Origin: Bifidobacterium catulorum | Lineage (GTDB): Bacteria; Actinomycetota; Actinomycetes; Actinomycetales; Bifidobacteriaceae | Assembly (NCBI RefSeq): GCF_003129925.1 | Contig: NZ_QFFN01000001.1 | Coordinates: 1 to 64,000 of the forward strand | Length of the DNA: 64,000 nt | Reading direction: 5' to 3' | Shown here: piece after piece, positions 6,982-18,471 of the stretch | Layout: the number at the start of each line of letters is the position of its first letter | How positions within the stretch are numbered: position 1 is the first letter of the stretch | Made by a program: the position numbers and the translations under genes | Notes under the pieces: model-generated | The model's database searches: none | The model's input: only the letters and a program-made list of their open reading frames with translations | What the model was told of the DNA's origin: nothing

Positions 6982-9387
6982 TCACGCCGTCCGCACGGCC
7001 TTTCCCTCCAATTCGTCGCGCTGTTCGCGGCTGAGACCGGGGATGAGCTCAGGATCGCCTACGATTGCGTACTCCTTGACGAGCTTGCGGTCCAGCCTGG
7101 ACGGGATCATCGTCACCGGCGCGAAGAAGTTGGACTCGACGAACGGGTCCTCGCTGGTGGCGGTGTCCTTGGTGCGGATCGTCTGTACGATTCGAATGAC
7201 GCCGCACACCATGACGAACGCCACGGTGACGAGGAACACGGCCGACAGCGTGCCCTGGATGAACGTGTTGCGCACGATGGCCTTCTCGATCTCGATCTGA
7301 GCCGGATCGGTGAGCGTGGCGAGCTTCGCGTTGGCGTCACGCCACTGCTGCCAGTAGCCGACCGCGGAATCGGTGGAGAAGATCTTCTGCCACGACGCCA
7401 CGAAGGTCACGGCCGTGTCGAACACAAGCGGAATCAGCGGAATCCACACGTACCGGACGAAGCCCTTGCGCACCACCATGACGGTGACCACGAGCAACGC
7501 CACCGCGGCTATCAGCTGGTTGGCTATGCCGAACAACGGATACAGCGTCTGGATGCCGCCTCGCGGATCGGTGACGCCCATCAGGAGCAGCGAACCCCAT
7601 GCGGCGACCACGACGGCCGTGCAGAGCCATGCGCCGATGCGCCACGACGGGTCCTTGAACTTGGGCCAGATGTTACCCAGGGCGTCGGAAAGCTGGAAGC
7701 GCGCGACTCGGGTCACCGCATCGACCGCGGAAAGGATGAACAGGGCCTCGAACATGATGGCGAAGTGGTACCAGAAGCCCATCATCGTGCGGCCGCCGCC
7801 TATCTGGTGCAGGATGTGAGCCATGCCGACGGCCAGCGTCGGTGCGCCGCCGGTGCGGGATACGACCGAGGGCTCGCCGACGTCCTTGGCGAGCTGGCGG
7901 TACGCGTCGGCGTCGGTGTAGACCTTGTCGTTGCCCTGGGCGTCCCAGGAATCCCATTCGGCGTGGATCTTGTCGCCATGCACGTCGGTGACGCCGAGGT
8001 TCTTCACGGCCGCGGCCATGATGTCCTCCTTGTCCTTGGCGACCTGCACGACGGCGGGGCCGGCGAGCTTCTCGCTGGTGGCCTCGGAGGTGTTCATGCC
8101 GAAGTAGATGCCCTGGTTGAGGGAGATCGCGGCCACGATGGCCATGACGGCCACGAACGACTCCATGAGCATGCCGGCGTAGCCGATCATCCTCGCCTGG
8201 CCCTCCTTCTGGATCATCTTCGGCGTGGTTCCGGAGGAGACCATGGCGTGCATGCCGGAAAGCGCTCCGCAGGCGATGGTGATGAACAGGAACGGGAAGA
8301 TGGCCCCTGCGAACACCGGGCCGTCCGTGTTGGTGGCGAAGGCGGTGACGGCGGGCATCTCGACGATCGGGCGGACGATGACGATGCCGAGCGCGAGGAT
8401 GCAGATGGTGCCGACCTTCATGAACGTGGAGAGGTAGTCACGAGGCGTGAGCAGCAGCCAGACCGGCAGGATCGCCGCGAAGAATCCATAGATGACCATG
8501 CACCACACCAACGCGGTGGGGGACAGGTGCAGGTACTGTTGGCCGAACGAGGACTCGGACACCCAGCGGCCGGCGATGATGACGAAGATCAGCACGGCGA
8601 ATCCGACGATGGAGACCTCGGTGATCTTGCCCGGCTGGACGTAGCGCAGCCACAGGCCCATGCAGATGGCGATCGGGATGGTGCAGCCCACGGAGAACAC
8701 GCCCCACGGGGAGGCGGCGAGCGCGTTGACGCAGATCATGGCGAGCACGGCGAGCACGATCATCAGCATGACGAACACGATGATCGTGGCGACGGAGCCT
8801 CCGATACGGCCGATCTCGTCCTTGGCCATCTGGCCGAGGGAGCGGCCGCCGCGGCGCATCGAGAAGAACAGGACGAGCATGTCCTGCACGGCGCCGGCCA
8901 GACACACGCCCACGATGATCCATATGGTGCCGGGCAGGTAGCCCATCTGCGCCGCCAGAATCGGTCCCACGAGCGGTCCGGCGCCGGCGATGGCGGCGAA
9001 GTGATGCCCGTAGAGCACCACGCGGTTCGTGGGGTCGAAGTCCTTGCCGTTGTTGATGCGCTCGGCCGGTGTGGCGTTGCGGTCGTCAGGCTTCATGATC
9101 TTCTGCTGGATGTACAGGGCGTAGAAGCGGTATGCGATGGCGTACGTGCACACCGCGGCCACGACGAACCAGATTGTGTTGACCTGCTCCCCGCGGACGA
9201 TGGCCAGCATCGTCCATCCGAGCACGCCGAGGGCGGTGATGGCGGCCCAGATGATCACCTTCTTCGGCGTCCATTTGTAATCGGGCTCCACTCCTACGGG
9301 GACGCCCTGCTTGTTCCTGATGATTCGGGATTCCTCGTCCTTGGTGTAGGAGGGAATCTCCTTGTGTTCAGCCACTGTTGTAGACAT
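6982..9387 (-). CDS. cstA: Carbon starvation protein A (CstA/BtsT family transporter)
   Basis: An 801-residue inner-membrane protein with many hydrophobic segments, and the CstA-family regions FDPTNRVVLYGHHFAAIAGAGPLVGP near 110-135 and the following AQMGYLPGTIWIIVG. CstA and BtsT import pyruvate (and possibly peptides) and are induced on carbon limitation in E. coli. It is about 100 residues longer than E. coli CstA, mostly because of a polar insert around the stretch containing VHGDKIHAEWDSWDAQGNDK. The ATG follows AAGGAGAAGGGG. Promoter and operator candidates lie at 9405-9463, and a YbdD-type partner lies downstream. Confidence 0.95.
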   Translation of the reverse strand: MSTTVAEHKEIPSYTKDEESRIIRNKQGVPVGVEPDYKWTPKKVIIWAAITALGVLGWTMLAIVRGEQVNTIWFVVAAVCTYAIAYRFYALYIQQKIMKPDDRNATPAERINNGKDFDPTNRVVLYGHHFAAIAGAGPLVGPILAAQMGYLPGTIWIIVGVCLAGAVQDMLVLFFSMRRGGRSLGQMAKDEIGRIGGSVATIIVFVMLMIVLAVLAMICVNALAASPWGVFSVGCTIPIAICMGLWLRYVQPGKITEVSIVGFAVLIFVIIAGRWVSESSFGQQYLHLSPTALVWCMVIYGFFAAILPVWLLLTPRDYLSTFMKVGTICILALGIVIVRPIVEMPAVTAFATNTDGPVFAGAIFPFLFITIACGALSGMHAMVSSGTTPKMIQKEGQARMIGYAGMLMESFVAVMAIVAAISLNQGIYFGMNTSEATSEKLAGPAVVQVAKDKEDIMAAAVKNLGVTDVHGDKIHAEWDSWDAQGNDKVYTDADAYRQLAKDVGEPSVVSRTGGAPTLAVGMAHILHQIGGGRTMMGFWYHFAIMFEALFILSAVDAVTRVARFQLSDALGNIWPKFKDPSWRIGAWLCTAVVVAAWGSLLLMGVTDPRGGIQTLYPLFGIANQLIAAVALLVVTVMVVRKGFVRYVWIPLIPLVFDTAVTFVASWQKIFSTDSAVGYWQQWRDANAKLATLTDPAQIEIEKAIVRNTFIQGTLSAVFLVTVAFVMVCGVIRIVQTIRTKDTATSEDPFVESNFFAPVTMIPSRLDRKLVKEYAIVGDPELIPGLSREQRDELEGKAVRTA

Positions 9388-9404
9388 GGCCCCTTCTCCT
9401 TACG

Positions 9405-9424
9405 GAAACGCGACTCTGCGTTTC
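9405..9424 (-). promoter_or_regulatory. Inverted repeat in the cstA leader (possible operator)
   Basis: GAAACGC (9405-9411) and GCGTTTC (9418-9424) form a perfect 7-bp inverted repeat with a 6-nt spacer. It sits just downstream of the proposed -10 element and upstream of the ribosome binding site, where a repressor would block cstA transcription. The binding protein is unknown. Confidence 0.5.
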
Positions 9425-9433
9425 TGATTTGTA

Positions 9434-9463
9434 AGGATAGTTTGAAGAAAAAACCGATGTCAA
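9434..9463 (-). promoter_or_regulatory. Predicted sigma-70-type promoter of cstA
   Basis: On the minus strand a perfect -35 TTGACA (9463-9458) is followed, after 18 bp, by TATCCT (9439-9434). It lies about 50-75 bp upstream of the cstA start codon. Confidence 0.6.
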
Positions 9464-9536
9464 GGGTGTTTTCCATGAATTAATCTACATGATTCCCGGC
9501 GGCTTCGATGCCGGAATCGATCCGGCTACGCCATCG

Positions 9537-9552
9537 TCGAACAGCTGTTCGA
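9537..9552. promoter_or_regulatory. SOS box (LexA operator) upstream of uvrA
   Basis: TCGAACAGCTGTTCGA is a perfect 16-bp palindrome containing the CGAAC-N4-GTTCG consensus of Gram-positive/actinobacterial LexA boxes. It is 73 bp before the uvrA start and should place uvrA-uvrC under DNA-damage control. It is also about 150 bp upstream of the divergent cstA gene. Confidence 0.85.
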
Positions 9553-9624
9553 ATAATGTGTCGTCATGCGGTATTGTGGGATGCGGCAAACCGTGGTGAG
9601 GAATCATAGCAAGGCAGGGGAGCA

Positions 9625-12612
<2,988 letters not shown>

Positions 12613-12615
12613 GCC

Positions 12616-14964
12616 ATGGCGTCAGGAATGCTGGAACGGCACTCGCCCGAAGTGTGGCAGAGGACGGCGGACGCGGTACGACGCGGACAGTCGCACGACT
12701 CCCCGGCCGCGGACGGACGGGCGACGGGGAACGGGCCCGGGGTGAACGCCAACGGCGCGCCCCTTCTCGGTGACTCCCGTGACCTGTTCCGGCCGAAGAC
12801 AGGGGACATACCCGCCGAGCCGGGCGTCTACAAATGGCGTGACGGCGAGGGGAGGGTCATCTACGTCGGCAAGGCGAAGAACCTGCGCAACCGTCTTGTG
12901 AACTACTTCCAGCCGCTGTATCAGATGCATCCGCGCACGCAGACCATGGTGCTCACGGCCCGCAGCCTCGAATGGACGGTCGTGGGCACCGAGCTGGAGG
13001 CGCTGACCCTGGAATACACGTGGATCAAGGAGTTCGATCCACGATTCAACGTGGTGTTCCGTGATGACAAGACCTATCCGTATCTGGCGCTGTCCATAGG
13101 CGACGAGTATCCGCGCGTATGGATAACGCGCAGCCGAAAGCATCGCGGCACCCGTTATTTCGGGCCATATGCAAAGGTATGGGACGTACGCCAATCACTC
13201 GACAAGCTGTTGAAGAGCTTCCCCGTTCGGACATGCACCGACAGTGCGTTCCACAAGGCGCAGCTGACCGGCCGTCCCTGTCTGCTCGCGTCGATAGGCA
13301 AATGCTCGGCGCCCTGCGTGGGCAGGATCGACGCCGACGAACACCGCACGATGTGCGAGCGGCTCGTCGGCGTGATGACCGGTCGTCTCGGCAAAACGTA
13401 CATCGCCCGTCTCACCGACGACATGAAGGCCGCGAGCGCCGAACTGGAATTCGAGAAGGCCGCGCGCATCCGAGACCAGATCGCCATGCTGGGCACCGTG
13501 ATGCAGCAGAACGCCGTCGTGTTCGGAACCGACGTCGACGCCGACGTGTTCGGCTTCGTCTCGGATGAGCTTGAGGCGAGCGTGCACGCGTTCTTCGTGC
13601 GTGCGGGGACGATTCGTGGAGAGAAAAGCTGGAGCGTGGAGCGGGTGGAGGACATCGGCGACGGCGAACTCATGGCCGATCTCATCACCCAGGTGTACTC
13701 GGACGTCACCGGCGGCGGGTCCGCGGCCTCGACGGACATCGGTCATGACGGTGCCGCCGTCACCGTCTCCGAGCGAAGGAGCGCCATCGGCTCGACGCAG
13801 AACGTGACCGCCACGGACTCCATTGCGCGCGCCCAGGCCACCCGGTCCCGCAACGCCAGACGGGAGCGCACGGGCAGGGAGGATCTTCTCGCCCCCATAG
13901 CGCCGGTGCCGAGGGAGGTGATCGTTCCCGTGGAACCCGCCCGCCGAGACGAGCTTGAACATTGGCTGGGCGGGCTACGCGGGTCCGCGGTCAGCATCCG
14001 CGCGGTCTCCCGTGGAGAGAGGAAGGACCTCATGGACCGCGCCATGGCGAACGCCCGGCAATCGCTCCAGCGCAGCAAGATGAACCGCATCAAGGACGTC
14101 GGCATGCGTACCGAGGCCATGAACGACGTGGCGAGGGCGCTCGGTCTCAGACAGGCCCCGTTGCGCATCGAATGCTATGACATCTCCAACACCGTCGGCG
14201 GCATCTATCAGGTGGCGTCCATGGTGGTGTTCGAGGACGGCGTCGCCAAGAAGTCGGAATACCGCCGGTTCGCCATTCGCGGCAAGGATGGCAAGGGGGC
14301 GGTTGACGACACCACGGCCCTGTATGAGACGTTGACGCGTCGGTTCCGTCATGGCAATATCGCCGGTGATTCGGGTGAGAGCATCGACAACGAGCAGCGG
14401 ATCGCCAAGGCCTCCGCACAAGATGGCGGGGAGTGCGATGCCGGCGGAAAGGCGATGCCGATGGGTGCCGATGCCTCGCAGATCGTGCAGCAGAACACCA
14501 GCCATCGGCATTTCGCCTACAAGCCGAACCTCATCGTGGTCGATGGCGGCCAACCACAGGTCGCGGCTGCGGCCAAGGCGTTGGTGGATTGCGGCGTGGA
14601 CGATGTGGCGCTGTGCGGTCTGGCGAAGCGTTTGGAAGAGGTCTGGGTGCCGGACGACGACTATCCCATCATCCTCAAGCGGCAGTCCGAGGGCATGTAC
14701 CTGCTGCAGCGTGTCCGCGACGAATCGCACCGGTTCGCGATCACCTACCATCGTGAGGCACGAAGCAAAGGCGGCCTGCGTTCGGCGTTGGATTCAATAC
14801 CCGGCATCGGATTAAGCCATCAGAAGAAACTGCTGCGGCATTTCGGTTCGGTCAAGGCCATGAGGGCGGCAAGCATGGAGGAGCTGATGGAGGTTCCCGG
14901 CATCGGACGCAAGAAGGCCGACGCCATCGTCACCGCCCTGCATGCCGATGACGGTCGGCGCTGA
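12616..14964 (+). CDS. uvrC: Excinuclease ABC subunit C
   Basis: Makes both incisions around a lesion in nucleotide excision repair. Domains in order: GIY-YIG nuclease (GVYKW at 70-74, YVGKAKNLRNR at 83-93), UVR domain for UvrB contact (about 268-292), RNase H-like nuclease domain (RIECYDISNTVGG, then LIVVDGGQPQV), and a C-terminal double helix-hairpin-helix (IPGIGLSHQKKLLRHFGS, VPGIGRKKADAI). At 782 residues it is longer than usual because of a low-complexity N-terminal extension of about 55 residues and two polar inserts (around 370-430 and 590-640). A GTG at 12742 could be an alternative start. It is 3 nt from uvrA, so they are co-transcribed. Confidence 0.96.
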   Translation: MASGMLERHSPEVWQRTADAVRRGQSHDSPAADGRATGNGPGVNANGAPLLGDSRDLFRPKTGDIPAEPGVYKWRDGEGRVIYVGKAKNLRNRLVNYFQPLYQMHPRTQTMVLTARSLEWTVVGTELEALTLEYTWIKEFDPRFNVVFRDDKTYPYLALSIGDEYPRVWITRSRKHRGTRYFGPYAKVWDVRQSLDKLLKSFPVRTCTDSAFHKAQLTGRPCLLASIGKCSAPCVGRIDADEHRTMCERLVGVMTGRLGKTYIARLTDDMKAASAELEFEKAARIRDQIAMLGTVMQQNAVVFGTDVDADVFGFVSDELEASVHAFFVRAGTIRGEKSWSVERVEDIGDGELMADLITQVYSDVTGGGSAASTDIGHDGAAVTVSERRSAIGSTQNVTATDSIARAQATRSRNARRERTGREDLLAPIAPVPREVIVPVEPARRDELEHWLGGLRGSAVSIRAVSRGERKDLMDRAMANARQSLQRSKMNRIKDVGMRTEAMNDVARALGLRQAPLRIECYDISNTVGGIYQVASMVVFEDGVAKKSEYRRFAIRGKDGKGAVDDTTALYETLTRRFRHGNIAGDSGESIDNEQRIAKASAQDGGECDAGGKAMPMGADASQIVQQNTSHRHFAYKPNLIVVDGGQPQVAAAAKALVDCGVDDVALCGLAKRLEEVWVPDDDYPIILKRQSEGMYLLQRVRDESHRFAITYHREARSKGGLRSALDSIPGIGLSHQKKLLRHFGSVKAMRAASMEELMEVPGIGRKKADAIVTALHADDGRR

Positions 14965-14998
14965 CTTTCTACCGGGTCTCTTACAGGATGTTCTTCAT

Positions 14999-15031
14999 GT
15001 ATGGGCGTGGAGCCTCTGCCCGCGCCCATAC
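14999..15031 (+). terminator. Hairpin after uvrC
   Basis: Arms GTATGGGCG (14999-15007) and CGCCCATAC (15023-15031) are perfect over 9 bp, 35 bp after the uvrC stop. No T-tract follows, so it may be a factor-dependent or stabilising hairpin rather than a classical terminator. Confidence 0.45.
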
Positions 15032-15164
15032 GATGTGGGCCGTTCCACTCATTGGATGCGAAGGCGACTGCGCATTACGTAACACACCGGCAACCTATGC
15101 CGCGGTGATGTATGCATCGTCATCCGGACGGTGATGTCTTGCGGATGGGAATCCGACGAAAGGC

Positions 15165-15593
15165 CTACGCATGACGTTCTGGCCGTGCGTCTGCGTTCCA
15201 ATGTTCGGGATTGGTGTCATCCGGGATTCTGCCGGACAATATTGCCTCATAATGCCGTACTTTGTCATCCATATAGGCTGCGGTCGCCTTGGCCTCCTCG
15301 ACTTTGCGATACGCTTGCTCGCGTTGTTGCAGAATGATGCGATAGCGTGCTCGAAGGGTGTCTTCGGATTCCGGAAGCCGGCATAAATCAGCGTATTCCT
15401 TGATGCCTTCAATTGAAGCTCCGCAGCCTTTCAGACAGAGGATGCCCTGCATCCAATTCACGGATTCCTCGTTGAAGACCCGACGATTACCGGCATCCCG
15501 TTCACAAGGCAGCAGGCCGATGTCGGTGTAATAGCGGATGGTATGGCCTGTTGTGTGGAACATCTCGGCGAACTGCCGCAGTGTATAGACCAT
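15165..15593 (-). CDS. MerR family transcriptional regulator (AdhR-like)
   Basis: A 142-residue MerR-type activator: winged-helix DNA-binding part (TLRQFAEMFHTTGHTIRYYTDIGLLP, residues 4-29), then a coiled-coil dimer helix (about 80-120). Cys53 (GILCLKGCGASIE) aligns by eye with the reactive Cys52 of B. subtilis AdhR, which senses formaldehyde and methylglyoxal; Cys57 is also nearby. It is divergent from an aldo-keto reductase gene, the usual target of such regulators. The ATG follows AGAGAGG. Confidence 0.88.
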   Translation of the reverse strand: MVYTLRQFAEMFHTTGHTIRYYTDIGLLPCERDAGNRRVFNEESVNWMQGILCLKGCGASIEGIKEYADLCRLPESEDTLRARYRIILQQREQAYRKVEEAKATAAYMDDKVRHYEAILSGRIPDDTNPEHWNADARPERHA

Positions 15594-15639
15594 AAGCGTG
15601 CCTCTCTGAGCATGATTCCGAAAATCATCGTTGCTGCAT

Positions 15640-15670
15640 TTGACTTCGGGCTACTCGAACTGGTTACGGT
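15640..15670 (+). promoter_or_regulatory. Possible MerR-type promoter of the aldo-keto reductase gene
   Basis: TTGACT (15640-15645) could be a -35 element, with a dyad TTCG...CGAA lying in a 19-bp spacer before a weak TACGGT hexamer (15665-15670). A long spacer carrying a dyad is the hallmark of MerR-activated promoters. The -10 match is poor, so this is tentative. Confidence 0.35.
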
Positions 15671-15745
15671 GATTGTAATACGGCCAGGAAAGCCGTTCAA
15701 GCGGCGGACACAACGGATCGTCGCACTCACGAAAGGCACGAATAC

Positions 15746-16579
15746 ATGGATTACATCACACTGAATAATGGCGTCACCATGCCCATGCTGGGTTTCGGAA
15801 CATTCCTGATGAACGGGAACGAATGCGAGCACAGCGTTTCAGCAGCGCTCCGAAATGGTTACCGCATGATTGATACCGCCGAGGCGTACGGCAACGAGGC
15901 CGCAATCGGCAATACGATCGCACGCAGCGGAATATCTCGATCCGATTTGTTTCTGGTCACCAAGGTCGATTTCCATTCCTATGACCATGCCCGCGCATCC
16001 GTGGAACAATCACTGAGCGACCTGAGAACGGATTATCTGGACCTTGTCCTGTTGCACTGGCCGTTCGGAAACTACTATGCCGCTTGGAAAGAACTGGAGC
16101 AGTTGTATGCGCGGGGACTCATCAGGGCGATCGGCGTATCGAATTTCGAGCCCGATCGTCTGGTCGACCTCATCCATTTCCATGAGATCGCGCCGGTGGT
16201 CAATCAGATCGAGACCCACCTGTTGTGTCAACGGCGTAGCGAACGTCGGTGGATGGAGAAATATCGGATGCGGCATATGGCGTATGCTCCGCTGGGACAA
16301 GGACGGCGGAAAGAAATGTTCTCCTGTCCGGAAGTGATGGCTCTGGCGCGGCGATATGGCAAAACCCCTGCGCAGATTCTGCTGCGGTTCCTCATTCAGC
16401 AGGGTGTGGCGGTGATTCCCAAAAGCGTTCATGAGCGTCGGATCGCGGAGAACGCCGATGTTTTCGACTTCTCCCTTTCCGAAGAGGAACAGGATGCTCT
16501 GCAACGGCTTGATGCCCGTGCGCCGATGATCGGAAATCCGGAGCAGCCGGAAATGGTGGAGACCGCAATGACTTGGTAA
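15746..16579 (+). CDS. Aldo/keto reductase
   Basis: NADPH-dependent TIM-barrel oxidoreductase of 277 residues that reduces aldehydes or ketones. The catalytic tetrad is intact: Asp43, Tyr48 (MIDTAEAYGN), Lys73 (VTKVDF) and His104 (LLHWPFG). The cofactor-binding IPKSVHERRI segment is near the C-terminus. Starts with ATG after GAAAGG. With the divergent MerR gene it forms a likely aldehyde-response pair. The substrate cannot be told from sequence. Confidence 0.93.
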   Translation: MDYITLNNGVTMPMLGFGTFLMNGNECEHSVSAALRNGYRMIDTAEAYGNEAAIGNTIARSGISRSDLFLVTKVDFHSYDHARASVEQSLSDLRTDYLDLVLLHWPFGNYYAAWKELEQLYARGLIRAIGVSNFEPDRLVDLIHFHEIAPVVNQIETHLLCQRRSERRWMEKYRMRHMAYAPLGQGRRKEMFSCPEVMALARRYGKTPAQILLRFLIQQGVAVIPKSVHERRIAENADVFDFSLSEEEQDALQRLDARAPMIGNPEQPEMVETAMTW

Positions 16580-16677
16580 CTGGACGATGCACAGCGTAAT
16601 GCCAAGAATCCGTACAATGTCTACAAGTGCCGAAGAAGGCGATACGTATTGGATGAAAGAGCGGTGAGCAAGACACC

Positions 16678-17318
16678 ATGGCGATGACGGCGTACGAGGA
16701 GGTCATGAATTCGGGGAAGCTGTATAAGGTGATGGAATTCACTGAGCAGGACCCGCATTACCGCGATTATCTCCAGCGGATGGAGGAGTACAACCGGCTC
16801 GGCTATTCTCCGGAAGCCGAAGCTGCAAAACAGGAGATATTGCGCAGGTTGGCGACGGCGCGTATATCCAAGCGCCGTATCACGCGATGTGGGGTGGGCG
16901 TCACGTCCATTTGGGCAGCAACGTCTATATCAACTTCAACTGCACGTTGGTGGATGACGTGCAAATCACTATCGGCGACGGGACGATGATCGCGCCCAAC
17001 GTGACGATCGTCGCCGAGTCGCACCCGGTGTCGCCGAAGCTTCGGGCGGAGGGCTATGGCTGCAACAAGCCCGTGCATATCGGCCGCAACGTGTGGATCG
17101 CGTCCCACGTCATCATTCTGCCCGGGGTGCATATCGGGGACAATGCGATTATCGGCGCGGGCTCCATCGTCACGAAGGATGTTCCGGCGAACGTCATCGC
17201 CATGAGGAGCCCGGCGAAGGTCGCCCGTGAGATAACGCCGGACGATGTCCATTACGATCACGGCAAACCAATAGCCGGCAACATCGTCACGCTGGATGCG
17301 CTGCAACAGTGGGAATAA
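16678..17318 (+). pseudogene. Frameshifted maltose/galactoside O-acetyltransferase
   Basis: The N-terminal part (from ATG 16678, AYEEVMNSGKLYKVMEF... to QEILR) is the maltose-acetyltransferase-type N-terminal domain, and the remainder (GDGAYIQAPYHAMWGGRHVHLGSNVY onward, with left-handed beta-helix repeats and HIGRNVWIASHVIILPGVHIGDNAIIGAGSIV) is the acetyl-CoA-dependent catalytic part, but they lie in different frames. The shift is at about 16840-16848, where the usual ILRxLFAxVGDG is shortened to ILR/AQVGDG, consistent with a deletion of about 10 nt. No full-length enzyme can be made unless the shift is bypassed or is a sequencing error. Confidence 0.85.
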
Positions 17319-17348
17319 CGCTATCGGCGTATAGGTCGCATAGGCGGT

Positions 17349-17386
17349 GAACCGGTCCGAACCCTCGTCTTCGTGCGGACCGGTTC
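17349..17386. terminator. Bidirectional hairpin between convergent genes
   Basis: Perfect 11-bp arms GAACCGGTCCG (17349-17359) and CGGACCGGTTC (17376-17386) sit between the acetyltransferase pseudogene and the convergent LysR gene. Only short T-runs follow. Confidence 0.6.
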
Positions 17387-17407
17387 ATATGGGTTTGGGT
17401 CGTGGCC

Positions 17408-18331
17408 TTACATCCCGTCAGCTTGGCATGAGGTGCTGTCTGTGAGGCCGGATAATTCGGTGATACGGGAGATGAACGCGCGAATCACCGGGGAGGCATC
17501 GAGTGGATAGAGCAGTCCGTAGTGCATGATGACGGGTTCGGGCCAGTCCACGGCCACGTTGACAAGTTGCGGGTGAATGCCGGCCCACATCGGTTTGGAG
17601 ACGAGCAGGTCGCCGGATTCGGCGCAGTCGTTGAACGTGTCGAGGTCGTAGTGGTCGATGTCGATCAGGTCGATGGCGGGGTAGTGTTCCAACAGGTCCC
17701 GGGACGTGTCGTTGGCGCCGCGATGGCGTTTGAGGATGCGGATGCGCGTGCCTTCGAGGTCTTTCAATGTGAGTCGTGCGCGTCTCGCCAGCGCGTGGTT
17801 GCGTGGCACGGCCACGCACAGCGGCTCGGAATCGAGGGCGAGGGTGTTGCAGGTGTCGTCCCAATAGCCGGTGTCGAAAGCCGTGGAGATCAGATCGACG
17901 TCCTTGCCGAGATGGATGATGATGTCGTTGATGGCTTCGGAGTCGTCAGGCATCGACACCAGTTCCAGGCGGATGTCGGTGTGCTTGCCGGCATCGCGCT
18001 GCCAAAGGTCGAGGATGCGGCGGCCGGGGCGCAGGATGGAAACGCCAAGGCGAACGGTGGCGATGCCGTCAGTGCCGCTCCGTTGCGCACGGCGCAGAAT
18101 CTCCTCGCATTGGCGCACGATCATCTGCGCGTCCTCGACGAACTCCCGGCCGGCTTTGGTGAGTTGCACGCCAGTGCGTGATCGGTCGAACAACGTCAGG
18201 CCGTATTCCTTTTCGAACGTATTGACCTGTTTGGCCACCGCCGGCGTGGAAATATGAAGGCGATGGCCGGCCTTGGCGAAGCTGCCGGTCTGTGCGGCGG
18301 CGATCACCGCGTCCAGTCTTCTGTCGTACAT
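17408..18331 (-). CDS. LysR family transcriptional regulator (divergent to the MFS exporter)
   Basis: A 307-residue LysR-type regulator: N-terminal winged HTH (MYDRRLDAVIAAAQTGSFAKAG, STPAVAKQVNTFEKEYGLTLFDRS, residues 1-60), dimer helix, then a periplasmic-binding-protein-like effector domain (from about 90). The frame is open further upstream, but ATG 18331 has GGAGGT 4 nt before it and matches the family N-terminus. It is divergent from the DHA2 exporter gene, with several ATAAACC repeats between them, and probably controls that exporter and itself. Confidence 0.9.
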   Translation of the reverse strand: MYDRRLDAVIAAAQTGSFAKAGHRLHISTPAVAKQVNTFEKEYGLTLFDRSRTGVQLTKAGREFVEDAQMIVRQCEEILRRAQRSGTDGIATVRLGVSILRPGRRILDLWQRDAGKHTDIRLELVSMPDDSEAINDIIIHLGKDVDLISTAFDTGYWDDTCNTLALDSEPLCVAVPRNHALARRARLTLKDLEGTRIRILKRHRGANDTSRDLLEHYPAIDLIDIDHYDLDTFNDCAESGDLLVSKPMWAGIHPQLVNVAVDWPEPVIMHYGLLYPLDASPVIRAFISRITELSGLTDSTSCQADGM

Positions 18332-18341
18332 TGCGACCTCC

Positions 18342-18453
18342 ATAAACCAAAGGTTTATATGATGTAAACCATAAGCATTTATAAACCGCTGTTTTACTGA
18401 TGTCTTGAAGAATACCATAGCTACTGCAATAACCAAACGGAAACATATAAACC
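18342..18453. promoter_or_regulatory. Cluster of ATAAACC repeats in the lysR/MFS divergent promoter
   Basis: A palindrome ATAAACC-AAA-GGTTTAT (18342-18358) lies 10 bp upstream of the lysR start. Further direct copies are TAAACC (18365-18370), ATAAACC (18381-18387) and ATAAACC (18447-18453), the last close to the exporter's start. This is the expected arrangement for a LysR-type regulator binding both sides. Confidence 0.65.
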
Positions 18454-18471
18454 AATGGGATATAGGTGAGT

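Noticed and set aside
6910-9483. 857-codon plus-strand frame opposite cstA
   Set aside because: Its His/Gly/Asp/Arg-rich composition is typical of an antisense shadow of a GC-rich gene.
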